32,704 bases of DNA, from NCBI GenBank assembly GCA_024403235.1, contig JAKSSF010000029.1, positions 1 to 32,704 on the forward strand. Reading direction: 5' to 3'. This document shows, piece after piece, positions 1-7,440 of this stretch (position 1 is its first letter; each line of letters opens with the position of its first letter). Both the position numbers and the translations under genes were made by a program. Under the pieces are notes generated by a model. The model saw only the letters and a list, made by a program, of their open reading frames with translations, was not told where the DNA came from and searched no databases. Origin of the DNA: Lachnospiraceae bacterium. GTDB taxonomy: Bacteria > Bacillota > Clostridia > Lachnospirales > Lachnospiraceae.

Positions 1-175
1 AGTCTTCATCTGCAGGTGAAAGTCCTGCATGTCTAAATGTAATTCTCCCTTCAAAGGTCTCATCAACTAAATATGTTTTTCCAACTCGTCTTCTTCCATA
101 AATTGCTACCAACTCAGCTTTATTTCTGTTATATATACGGTTAAGTTCTTCAATTTCTTGTTTTCTACCTATCAT
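1..175 (-). CDS. ATP-binding protein, AAA-type (N-terminal fragment, runs off window)
   Basis: The first 58 codons of a gene reading leftward out of the window. The peptide begins MIGRKQEIEEL and carries a P-loop GRRRVGKT at about residues 29-36, the layout of the archaeal-type ATPase family often followed by a DUF234 nuclease-like domain. Family assignment rests on this N-terminal segment only; the Walker B and C-terminal regions are outside the window. The ATG at 173-175 is chosen because AGGAG lies 7 bases upstream; an ATG 5 bases further upstream reads into a stop after two codons. A sigma-A promoter and an inverted repeat lie just upstream. Such ATPases are often solitary accessory genes of unclear role. 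Confidence 0.75.
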   Translation of the reverse strand, partial: MIGRKQEIEELNRIYNRNKAELVAIYGRRRVGKTYLVDETFEGRITFRHAGLSPADED

Positions 176-238
176 TTCATTTCTCCTAAAATGGCGGTTA
201 ATAGCGTTTTTGTTTAGTTCACCGCCGTTTTGTTTTAT

Positions 239-267
239 ATTGTACATTAAAAAAAAACGACGGTCAA
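239..267 (-). promoter_or_regulatory. Sigma-A promoter of the ATPase gene
   Basis: On the minus strand TTGACC (262-267), a 17-base spacer containing a run of nine T, then TACAAT (239-244). It points at the ATPase gene starting at 175. Arms of an imperfect inverted repeat, ACCGTCGTTTT (254-264) and AAAACGGCGGT (221-231), lie over the -35 and just downstream of the -10, which suggests an operator. Confidence 0.7.
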
Positions 268-299
268 TGCGTTTATGTTGTTTTTCCTCCTGAAATATG

Positions 300-392
300 T
301 CAACTCATATGCATTCCTGCGGGAGGTTGTGATTGATCGTATTCGCAATCTCCCGGCTGCGCTACAATCTCCATTGTGATGTACTTAATCAA
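300..392 (-). CDS. Predicted 30-residue peptide, unknown function
   Basis: A short ORF on the minus strand starting with TTG at 390-392 and ending with TGA at 300-302. AAGGAG (401-406) sits 8 bases before the TTG, a textbook ribosome site, and this favours the TTG over the internal ATG at 374. The peptide runs from IKYITMEIVAQPGDC to PPAGMHMS, has one cysteine (residue 16) and no signal peptide or membrane segment. A weak promoter candidate upstream is TTGAAG, 17 bases, AATAAT. I do not recognise the family. It could be a peptide precursor, a leader peptide or a remnant of a longer gene. The strong ribosome site is the main evidence that it is translated. Confidence 0.45.
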   Translation of the reverse strand: MIKYITMEIVAQPGDCEYDQSQPPAGMHMS

Positions 393-485
393 AAAGCACA
401 CTCCTTAAAATAAAATATTTCTGTTTTACTCATTTTTATTATTATTAAAAATCCTTCTAACTTCAAAATAAATCCCCAAAATCTA

Positions 486-514
486 TTCAAAGATACTGCT
501 AAAAATAGTAAAAT
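486..514 (+). promoter_or_regulatory. Probable sigma-A promoter of the BMP-like/metallophosphoesterase operon
   Basis: TTCAAA (486-491), a 17-base spacer and TAAAAT (509-514) precede the plus-strand gene starting at 549. Spacing and the -10 are good; the -35 is a four-of-six match. Confidence 0.5.
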
Positions 515-548
515 AATATGTAGTCGCCCCCGTGAAAGGAGTATTTCT

Positions 549-2486
549 ATGTTAGGGAATAATTATATAGAAGCAAAGAAAAAAGGAATAAACTATTATC
601 GAAAGATGGTATCTAAGGGAACCTATCCTTATTTGCCTGTTTTAGATTCTATTTTGCAAAATGGGGAATCCTCCAGCGGAAATTCCTTAGGTCTACTTAA
701 TATTCCATCCGAATTTGTTATTGGAACAAAAACCGAAGGAAGAAGTAACGCTTTTGCAGGCAATTTTCTTCCAATTATGGAAGAAGGCTCTGAATTTGCC
801 ACAAAATGGGAACAGCTTTGCCAATCTCATATTGAAGAGGGTATCCGAGAACCAGTAAAAGCTTATGAATATATGAACCGTTACTATATAGAAGAAGGAA
901 ACAAAAGAGTCAGTGTTCTAAAATACTTTGAGTCTCCTTTTATTCAAGCAAATGTAATTCAAATTTTACCTCAAAGCAATGATAGTATTGAAGTAGAATT
1001 ATATCAAGAACTGCTTAAGTTCCGAAAAGTAAGTGGTATTCTGTTTTTAGAGTTTTCTCAGAAAGGTCGCTATAAAGAATTATTGCATCTTTTGGGGAAA
1101 AATCATGACCAAATTTGGTCTCAAGAGGAACGACAGGAGTTTGAAGCTACTTACTATTTATTCAAAAAAATATATGAGCAAAAAATAAAGTCATCCAAAG
1201 GAACAAATACCACCACCGCAGATGCCCTTCTAGGCTTTTTGAATATTTACAAGTACGAAGAAGTTCTGCGGTTTTCAGAAAAGGAAATGAAACAAAATCT
1301 GCAAAGAACCTTGGAGGATATTTCTCTAATGAAAGAGGAATCTCCTATCCAAATACAGTCACAACCAGAGGATAAATCTACTCTTTTAGGAACCTTTGAC
1401 CAAATTTATCAGTCTGCACTAGGAATATCCAAAAAAATAGCTTTTATCCATGATAAAGACGCCAAGCAGTCAGGTTGGACAAATCAGCATGAAATGGGAA
1501 GAATGCATGCACAGGAAGTATTTGGTAAAAAAATACAAACAAAGGCTTATTTTTATGCCTTTGACGAAAATCCCGAAGAAGTGATCACAAAGGCCATTGA
1601 AGAAGGATATAAAATTATTTTTACAACTTCTGCCAGACTTATGCCTGCCAGCCTTAAAGTTGCTATAAACAATCCTTCTGTAATGATACTGAACTGTTCC
1701 GTAAATATTTCTCACCGATATATTCAAACCTATTATGGTAGAATGTATGAAGCCAAATTCATTGCAGGAGCCATCGCCGGTTCATTATGTGAAGATGGGA
1801 AAATTGGATATGTATGTAAATATCCCATTTATGGAAGTATTGCTGACATAAATGCATTTGCACTTGGTGTACAAATGATTAATCCACAGGCAAAGATTTA
1901 TTTACAATGGGCTTCTGTAGGATCTTTGGAATGCGCTATTCGTACACTTATGGAAGATGGTATCCGACTGATATCCTCCTTAGACGGTGTTGCCTTATGG
2001 GAAAAGAACTACAGAACCTATGGCTTGTTTTGGGCAAAAAATAATAAATTAGAATCTTTAGCCATTCCTGTTTGTAATTGGGGTGTATATTACGAAAAAT
2101 TAATCCAAAGAATCTTAGATGGAACAATTCGTCATGAATATGAGGAAAGTCAAAAAGCGTTAAACTACTACTGGGGCATGTCCGCTGATGTAGTCGATAT
2201 TCTTTGCTCAGATGCAGTCACTAGTCCTGTACAAAAATTGGCTACCTTTTTGAAAGAAAGCATCCGTAGTGGAAACTGCAATCCTTTTATGGGCAAGTTC
2301 ATAAGTAATACAGGAGAAACCTATGATTTCCCGGCTGGGAAGTTAGAGTTAAAGGAAGTCGTAGAAATGAATTACCTTGCAGAAAATGTAATTGGTACCA
2401 TTCCAACTTATGAAGATTTGGATGAAACCATCAAAGAAACCGTAGATGTAGTTGGTGTACAAAAGAATGAATGGAGGCTATCATGA
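549..2486 (+). CDS. ParB-like / BMP-family (PnrA-like) fusion protein, cytosolic
   Basis: A 645-residue protein with two recognisable parts. Residues about 65-135 resemble a ParB-like fold, with the motif YYIEEGNKRV (112-121) in place of the usual DGNHR-type box. Residues about 295-560 resemble the Bmp/PnrA binding-protein family (PF02608), which normally binds nucleosides on the cell surface. There is no signal peptide or lipobox, so this copy probably acts in the cytoplasm as a ligand sensor rather than as a transporter subunit. The ATG at 549 has AGGAG 8 bases upstream. Its stop overlaps the start of the metallophosphoesterase by ATGA, so the two are translationally coupled. Similar proteins are usually annotated as BMP-family substrate-binding proteins; the function of the fusion is not known to me. 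Confidence 0.75.
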   Translation: MLGNNYIEAKKKGINYYRKMVSKGTYPYLPVLDSILQNGESSSGNSLGLLNIPSEFVIGTKTEGRSNAFAGNFLPIMEEGSEFATKWEQLCQSHIEEGIREPVKAYEYMNRYYIEEGNKRVSVLKYFESPFIQANVIQILPQSNDSIEVELYQELLKFRKVSGILFLEFSQKGRYKELLHLLGKNHDQIWSQEERQEFEATYYLFKKIYEQKIKSSKGTNTTTADALLGFLNIYKYEEVLRFSEKEMKQNLQRTLEDISLMKEESPIQIQSQPEDKSTLLGTFDQIYQSALGISKKIAFIHDKDAKQSGWTNQHEMGRMHAQEVFGKKIQTKAYFYAFDENPEEVITKAIEEGYKIIFTTSARLMPASLKVAINNPSVMILNCSVNISHRYIQTYYGRMYEAKFIAGAIAGSLCEDGKIGYVCKYPIYGSIADINAFALGVQMINPQAKIYLQWASVGSLECAIRTLMEDGIRLISSLDGVALWEKNYRTYGLFWAKNNKLESLAIPVCNWGVYYEKLIQRILDGTIRHEYEESQKALNYYWGMSADVVDILCSDAVTSPVQKLATFLKESIRSGNCNPFMGKFISNTGETYDFPAGKLELKEVVEMNYLAENVIGTIPTYEDLDETIKETVDVVGVQKNEWRLS

Positions 2487-3076
2487 AAATACTGACGATA
2501 GCAGATGAAGAAGCAAAATCTCTCTATGCATTTTACACAGAGGGCATGTTAGATGAATATGACTTAATAATATCCTGTGGCGATTTATCCAGAAATTATC
2601 TGGAATTCCTGGTTACTATGTCTCATTGCCCTCTACTTTATGTACATGGTAATCACGATGATTATTTTCAAACAGATCCACCGGAAGGATGCATCTGTAT
2701 AGATGGAGAAATATATATTCATGAAGGCGTTCGCATCCTTGGATTAGGTGGTTCTTATCGTTATAAAGATAGTGGAATTAACATGTACACTGAAAAAGAA
2801 ATGAAAAAGAGAATATCACGCCTTCGTTTTCAACTGTGGAAACACAAAGGCTTTGATATTCTCATTTCTCACGCCCCTGCAAGGGGAATTAATGACGAAG
2901 ATTCCATTTCCCACAGAGGTTTCAAATGCTTTGTAGATTTACTAACAAAATACTCTCCAAAGTATTTTGTTCATGGTCACAGACATCGTAATTATGGTGC
3001 GTTCATTCCACAAAAGACCAATTTTCAAGATGTTACTGTTATAAATGCCTATGAATATTGTGTTATAGAATTGTGA
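2483..3076 (+). CDS. Calcineurin-like metallophosphoesterase
   Basis: A 197-residue metal-dependent phosphoesterase. The family motifs are present in order: ISCGDLS, YVHGNHDDY, an SHAP block and the terminal HGHRH, which together supply the two-metal site. The first motif near the N-terminus (MKILTIADEEAK) is altered from the usual D-x-H: the third position is Glu, so one metal ligand may differ. The start at 2483 is preferred over the ATG at 2471 because GGAGG sits between them, 5 bases before 2483, and because it gives an ATGA overlap with the upstream gene. Substrate is unknown; pairing with the BMP-like gene suggests a nucleotide-type substrate, which is inference. It converges with and overlaps the amylosucrase remnant by 28 bases. 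Confidence 0.85.
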   Translation: MKILTIADEEAKSLYAFYTEGMLDEYDLIISCGDLSRNYLEFLVTMSHCPLLYVHGNHDDYFQTDPPEGCICIDGEIYIHEGVRILGLGGSYRYKDSGINMYTEKEMKKRISRLRFQLWKHKGFDILISHAPARGINDEDSISHRGFKCFVDLLTKYSPKYFVHGHRHRNYGAFIPQKTNFQDVTVINAYEYCVIEL

Positions 3077-3687
3077 TATAGCCACACAAAGCTTTGTGCC
3101 GGCATCTTCACTTCTTTTGCAATTTTTGAAATGCCACTGATTAAATCCACATACTCTTCTGCTTCATCAATCCAAGCAATTTCATCATTTTTGCTAAAAT
3201 TAAATAATGCAATCAGTTTTTCTCCGTTATAGTAACGGCCAATTCCTAAAACAGAATCATTATACGTTTCCACAATCCAGGTATCTGCATTGCCATTGAA
3301 AACCCCGTACTTTGCACGAAGCTTGGTAAGTTTTTGAATGCTTTGGAATAATTTTCCCTGATAGGTAAATTCATCCGCTCTTTTCTCTACAGCCTTCCAA
3401 TCTAAATCTCCTCGATGCAGGTAACGACTGTCTTCCTGTTTTAAGGGATCCTGATGATAGGTATAATCATTAAATTGTCCAATTTCATCTCCGGAATACA
3501 AAACCGGGATTCCTGTCTGGGTGTAAAGGAAAGCGTGAAGCATACTGTCAAAATCCAACGCTTCTTTTATTTTTTCATCATCCTTTTCCCTCGCTTCAAT
3601 TATAATATCGGTTTGTTTTAATGTAGCATAATATAGGCGAGTGGTCAAATGCACAATTGAATACAAGAAAAGTGTGAAAATGCACAA
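3049..3687 (-). pseudogene. Amylosucrase-like GH13 gene remnant (3' end only)
   Basis: The open frame has 212 codons, but only the part from about residue 45 looks like a glycoside hydrolase. It matches the C-terminal part of GH13 amylosucrase/alpha-glucosidase enzymes: GIPVLYSGDEIGQFNDY, then DPLKQEDSRYLHRGDLDW, followed by the C-terminal beta domain. The preceding TIM-barrel with the catalytic Asp and Glu, some 400 residues in this family, is missing. The first 40 or so residues look like translated promoter DNA, because a good promoter lies inside them (3620-3648). An internal deletion that joined the promoter region to the 3' end would explain this. The frame is intact, so decay is recent or a truncated product is made. 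The true end of the homology could not be fixed by eye. Confidence 0.75.
3620..3648 (-). promoter_or_regulatory. Promoter-like site inside the amylosucrase remnant
   Basis: On the minus strand TTGACC (3643-3648), 17 bases, TACATT (3620-3625). It lies at the 5' end of the open frame, where no GH13 similarity is seen, and probably is the original promoter of the deleted gene. Confidence 0.5.
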
Positions 3688-3716
3688 AAATAAGTAGAAA
3701 AGGATTCCGTCCTACT
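3686..3716 (-). terminator. Weak terminator candidate after glmS
   Basis: On the minus strand AGTAG and CTACT can pair around a 14-base loop that may contain a second small stem, followed by TATTTTT. The stem overlaps the glmS stop codon and is short, so the call is tentative. Confidence 0.35.
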
Positions 3717-5583
3717 ACTCCACAGTAACTGATTTAGCAAGATTTCGTGGTTTATCTACATCAAGTCCTTTTGCCACGCTAACATAATATCCTAGCAATT
3801 GTAATGGGATAATTGCCAATGATGCCATAAATCTTTCGTCTACTTTCGGCACATAGGTTACAAAATCCGCTGTATCTTCTAATTCATAATTACCGTATTT
3901 TGTAACGCCGCATAAATAAGCGCCTCTTGATTTACACTCCACCATATTACTGATTGTTTTTTCATAAATGTCATTTTGAGTGAGTACCCCTAGTATAAGC
4001 GTACCGTCTTCTATCAAACTAATGGTTCCATGCTTCAACTCACCTGCCGCATATGCTTCTGAATGAATATAACTGATTTCTTTTAATTTCAGACTACCTT
4101 CCAGGCAAATACTATAATCAATACCTCGACCCACAAAAAATACATCCTGTTTATTCGCAATCTTACTTGCAAACCATTGTATTCTTTCCTTATCTTCTAA
4201 AATTTTTTTCATTTTTTCCGGAATAGTCTGCAGCTCTTCAATTAAACTAGCGTATTCCGTAGCACTGATTTCTTCTTTTACAAAACCAAACTGTAATGCT
4301 ATGTTATAGATTGCAACTAGCTGCGCGCTGTATGCCTTGGTTGTCGCCACTGATATTTCAGGACCAGCCATTGTATAAAAAACAGAATCCGCTTCTCGCG
4401 CAATAGAACTTCCCACTACATTTACAATAGCTAATGTTTTGCATCCTTTTTCTTTTGCCAGTCGTAACGCTGCCAAGCTATCTGCCGTTTCTCCAGATTG
4501 GCTTATAATTATCACAAGCGTATTGGTTGCTAATAGTGGCTTCCTGTATCTGAATTCTGATGCAAGTTCAACACGCACAGGAAGTTTAGCAAGATCCTCA
4601 AAAACATATTGACCTACCATACCTACATGCCAAGCAGATCCACAGGCTACAATCGTTATAGATTGGATTTCTTTTATCTGGGCATCCTCTAATCCCACAC
4701 TGGATAAATCGATTTTATTATTATAACTCACACTATTCAGTGTATCTTGTACTGCCTTAGCCTGTTCATGAATTTCTTTCCTCATGAAATGTTCGTAGCC
4801 ATCTTTTTCGGCTGCCTCGGCACTCCATTTTATTTCTACCAGTTCATTTTCTACTTCATCCCCATTTAAGTCAAAGAAATGTGCTTCTCCTTGTTTTAAT
4901 TGTGCCATTTGAAGATTTTTTATATAGTAAACATTTTTCGTGTATTTTAAGATAGCAGGAACATCTGATGCAATATATGTTTCGTTCTCAGTAGTCCCTA
5001 TAATCATTGGAGAATCTTTTCTTGCAGCCCATATTTCGCCGGGATAATCCTTGAACATCACCTCTAATGCATAGGACCCTCGAACACGAACCATTGTTTT
5101 AGCCAATGCATCAATAGGTCCAATTTTATATTTTTTATAATAGTAGTCTACTAATTTTATAAGGACTTCTGTATCTGTCTGACTGTAAAAGGTATACCCG
5201 TTTTTCAGAAGTTTTTCTTTCAATTCCGTATAATTCTCTATAATACCATTATGTACTCCCACAACATCTGCTTCCACATCTCCGGAGCCGGAGCCAGTAC
5301 AATTTCCACTAACATGAGGATGTGCATTTTTTACCGATGGTTCTCCATGAGTAGCCCATCTGGTATGACCGATTCCACAGGTCCCTGCTATAGCATGACC
5401 ACCATCTGTCTTTTCGGACAGAATAGAGAGTCTTCCTTTTTCCTTTATAACATGGGCAAGCTTTTCTCCATCTCTTACTGCAATCCCGGCAGAATCATAC
5501 CCTCTATACTCTAATTTTGACAAGCCATCTAATAAAATAGGGGCAGCTTGCTTGCTTCCAACATATCCTACAATTCCACACAT
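3715..5583 (-). CDS. glmS: Glutamine--fructose-6-phosphate aminotransferase (isomerizing)
   Basis: A 622-residue enzyme making glucosamine-6-phosphate from fructose-6-phosphate and glutamine, the first step toward peptidoglycan amino sugars. It begins MCGIVGYVGS with the N-terminal nucleophile Cys2. The glutaminase domain (residues 1-240) has HTRWATHG and HNGIIENY, and two SIS sugar-isomerase domains follow, with the ending DKPRNLAKSVTVE typical of the family. It is about 12 residues longer than the usual 608-610, mostly through a Gly/Ser/Asp-rich insert near residues 93-106 just before HNGIIENY. The ATG at 5583 has AAGGAG about 8 bases upstream. It has its own promoter. No glmS ribozyme core was recognised in the 181-base leader, so regulation differs from the Bacillus pattern or is not visible. 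Confidence 0.97.
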   Translation of the reverse strand: MCGIVGYVGSKQAAPILLDGLSKLEYRGYDSAGIAVRDGEKLAHVIKEKGRLSILSEKTDGGHAIAGTCGIGHTRWATHGEPSVKNAHPHVSGNCTGSGSGDVEADVVGVHNGIIENYTELKEKLLKNGYTFYSQTDTEVLIKLVDYYYKKYKIGPIDALAKTMVRVRGSYALEVMFKDYPGEIWAARKDSPMIIGTTENETYIASDVPAILKYTKNVYYIKNLQMAQLKQGEAHFFDLNGDEVENELVEIKWSAEAAEKDGYEHFMRKEIHEQAKAVQDTLNSVSYNNKIDLSSVGLEDAQIKEIQSITIVACGSAWHVGMVGQYVFEDLAKLPVRVELASEFRYRKPLLATNTLVIIISQSGETADSLAALRLAKEKGCKTLAIVNVVGSSIAREADSVFYTMAGPEISVATTKAYSAQLVAIYNIALQFGFVKEEISATEYASLIEELQTIPEKMKKILEDKERIQWFASKIANKQDVFFVGRGIDYSICLEGSLKLKEISYIHSEAYAAGELKHGTISLIEDGTLILGVLTQNDIYEKTISNMVECKSRGAYLCGVTKYGNYELEDTADFVTYVPKVDERFMASLAIIPLQLLGYYVSVAKGLDVDKPRNLAKSVTVE

Positions 5584-5653
5584 ATATTTTATTCTCCTTT
5601 CGTATATAGCCTTTTGAGATTAGTATTCTATTTCAAGATAATCCGCCTGCAAT

Positions 5654-5682
5654 ATTTTATCCATACTCATTGGATTTTTCAA
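5654..5682 (-). promoter_or_regulatory. Sigma-A promoter of glmS
   Basis: On the minus strand TTGAAA (5677-5682), a 17-base spacer and TAAAAT (5654-5659), about 70 bases before the glmS start codon. Further upstream, 5714-5760, AATCTACC occurs twice and an AATCTA/TAGATT hairpin can form; their role is unknown. Confidence 0.6.
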
Positions 5683-5764
5683 CTATTTTGAAAAGATAAA
5701 GAATTTCTTGCTCTAATCTACCATCTATTAGATTCGAGAAACTATCCAATCTACCACATATTTT

Positions 5765-6646
5765 TCATGTTTCCGAAAATTCCGGAATAAAACTGGCAGT
5801 TGCGGTTTCTCCTTCTTGCAAAAAGCCATTTTCCAAGCCTAACTCCAAAGCATAGCCAATTACTTTTTGATATTCTCGTTTGGTTACCTTTCTGGAAAGC
5901 AAAGGATGTTCCTTTACCTGTTCCATAGGTGTATACTGGTTCATGATACTGACAAATATGTCATTTTTATAAGTATTGATTAGATATTCCAAAACCTTTT
6001 TGGAATTTTTCACACTGCCCGGCAACACTAAATGTCTTACGATAACACCTTTTCTCATCAAACCGGTAGATGCTTCTATTTGTGGCAAACCTGCTTGTCG
6101 CACCATTTCTGCAATAGCTAGACGATTGATTTCTAGATAATCTTTTGCATGAGAATATTGCCACGCCAGTTCCGGATTCGCATATTTCATATCCGGCAAA
6201 TAAATATCAATAAGACCCTCTAAAGTTCGAAGACTTTCCACTGAATCATAGCCACCCGTGTTGTACACAATCGGAATGTGAAGTCCTTTCTTTTTTGCCA
6301 GTTCCAAGGCAATTCTGATTTGCTCTGTGTAATGAGAGGGCGTCACCAAATTAATATTATGGGCTCCCTCCTCCTGCAGTTGCAAAAAAATTTCCGCCAA
6401 TTCTTCTATAGTGATGGCTCGTCCCACCTGCCCATTGGCAATGGACACATTCTGGCAATATATACATCGCAAATTACAGCCTGAAAAAAAGACTGTACCG
6501 GAGCCGTTTTTTCCGGAAATCACAGGCTCCTCCCATGGATGAAGGGCTGCTCTGCCAATACGAACCGCATCTGTTTCTCCACAATATCCAATTTTTCCTG
6601 CTTGTCGATCCACCAGACAATGTCTGGGGCATTGGTTACACTTCAT
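5765..6646 (-). CDS. Radical SAM protein, PflA/PflX-like (COG1313 type)
   Basis: A 293-residue radical SAM enzyme. The SAM-cluster motif CNLRCIYC is near residues 57-64. A second cysteine group at the N-terminus, CNQCPRHC followed by GYC (residues 3-22), is typical of the uncharacterised PflX-like branch related to pyruvate formate-lyase activases. Conserved blocks include a YNTGGYDS segment and YLPDMKYA. The substrate is unknown and no glycyl-radical partner lies in the window. The ATG at 6646 has AAGGA upstream and starts only about 20 bases after the SRP RNA terminator, so it is transcribed either by readthrough of that RNA or from a promoter hidden in it. Confidence 0.88.
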   Translation of the reverse strand: MKCNQCPRHCLVDRQAGKIGYCGETDAVRIGRAALHPWEEPVISGKNGSGTVFFSGCNLRCIYCQNVSIANGQVGRAITIEELAEIFLQLQEEGAHNINLVTPSHYTEQIRIALELAKKKGLHIPIVYNTGGYDSVESLRTLEGLIDIYLPDMKYANPELAWQYSHAKDYLEINRLAIAEMVRQAGLPQIEASTGLMRKGVIVRHLVLPGSVKNSKKVLEYLINTYKNDIFVSIMNQYTPMEQVKEHPLLSRKVTKREYQKVIGYALELGLENGFLQEGETATASFIPEFSET

Positions 6647-6665
6647 ACTGTTTCCTTCTTTGCAT

Positions 6666-6873
6666 AAAAAACTCCTGCACAGAGTAGAACCCGCACACGT
6701 TACCTTAGCAGTTAACTCCGCCAGGCACCCTCACGGCACATAGGAGATTCTTCTTATGGCTGCTACATTCCTGTCCTGACCAGATTCGTAGATTCCTATT
6801 GCGTAAGACCCAAACTTCATCGCCACTTACCAAGGGCAGCTATGCGAGCTCCACTTTGCACAGGAGCATCAAC
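6666..6873 (-). ncRNA. ffs: Signal recognition particle RNA, Gram-positive large type
   Basis: The minus strand carries the SRP RNA apical signature GGTCAGGACAGGAATGTAGC followed by AGCCATAAG, close to the GGTCAGG-CCGGAAGGAAGCAGCC-TAA consensus. The ends pair (CTCCTG near the 5' end with CAGGAG near the 3' end) and a six-T tract at 6666-6671 ends transcription. An Alu-domain-like segment with matching GCTGCCC and GGGTGCC-type blocks flanks the apical hairpin, as in the Bacillus scRNA. At about 208 nt it is shorter than the roughly 270 nt of Bacillus; the 5' end is placed from the promoter. It sits beside tadA, as in other Bacillota. Confidence 0.92.
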
Positions 6874-6879
6874 ATTGCT

Positions 6880-6909
6880 AGTATACTCAAAAAACAATGC
6901 TATTGTCAA
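6880..6909 (-). promoter_or_regulatory. Strong sigma-A promoter of the SRP RNA
   Basis: On the minus strand a perfect TTGACA (6904-6909), an 18-base spacer and TATACT (6880-6885). The tadA stop codon TGA is part of the -35 box. Confidence 0.85.
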
Positions 6910-7406
6910 CTTTCTTTCGCCTTCAACTTTTCTGCCCGGTTTCGGATTCGTAACCCTTTGAAGAAATCCGTCAAAATCTGACTACATTCTTCTTCCAAAA
7001 CACCTTTTACCACCTCTGCCTGGTGGTTAAATTCTTCCATCTGTAAAATATTTAAGATGCTTCCACCACAACCGGCTTTTGGATTCATACAGCCCATAAC
7101 CACCTTGGGGATCCTGGATTGAATAATAGCCCCGGCACACATCTGGCAAGGTTCCAAGGTCACATAAAGGGTACATTCCTCCAATCGCCAATCTCCTATT
7201 TTTTTACTGGCCTTGTTGATAGCTGTAATCTCTGCATGGGATAAGGTATTTTTATCGGTATTTCTACGATTATATCCTCTACCGATTACTTTTCCCTCAT
7301 GTACTATGACACAGCCAATAGGCACTTCCAATAACTCATAAGCTTTCTTTGCCTGGGCAAGGGCCAGTTTCATGTATTTTTCATCTGTTGTTATTTTCTG
7401 TTTCAA
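6906..7406 (-). CDS. tadA: tRNA-specific adenosine deaminase
   Basis: Converts adenosine 34 to inosine in the anticodon of tRNA-Arg(ACG). The cytidine-deaminase fold zinc motifs are clear: SHAEITAI with the catalytic Glu, and TLEPCQMCAGAI with the two zinc cysteines. The TTG at 7404-7406 is preferred as start: it has GGAG 7 bases upstream, gives 166 residues beginning LKQKITTDEKYMKLAL, and leaves a 34-base gap to the upstream gene. A GTG at 7451 in the same frame would add 15 residues (181 total) but has no spaced ribosome site and overlaps the upstream gene. The 3' end overlaps the SRP RNA promoter. Confidence 0.93.
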   Translation of the reverse strand: MKQKITTDEKYMKLALAQAKKAYELLEVPIGCVIVHEGKVIGRGYNRRNTDKNTLSHAEITAINKASKKIGDWRLEECTLYVTLEPCQMCAGAIIQSRIPKVVMGCMNPKAGCGGSILNILQMEEFNHQAEVVKGVLEEECSQILTDFFKGLRIRNRAEKLKAKES

Positions 7407-7440
7407 AGTTTTTCTCCACAGTTTCGTTTGATTATTTCGA

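Noticed and set aside
318..356. Hairpin GGGAGGTTGTGA / TCGCAATCTCCC as a terminator
   Set aside because: The arms have two mismatches, no T-run follows on either strand, and the sequence lies inside the peptide ORF.
5584..5764. Possible glmS ribozyme in the glmS leader
   Set aside because: The conserved ribozyme core and cleavage-site sequences were not found; only a short repeat and a weak hairpin are present.
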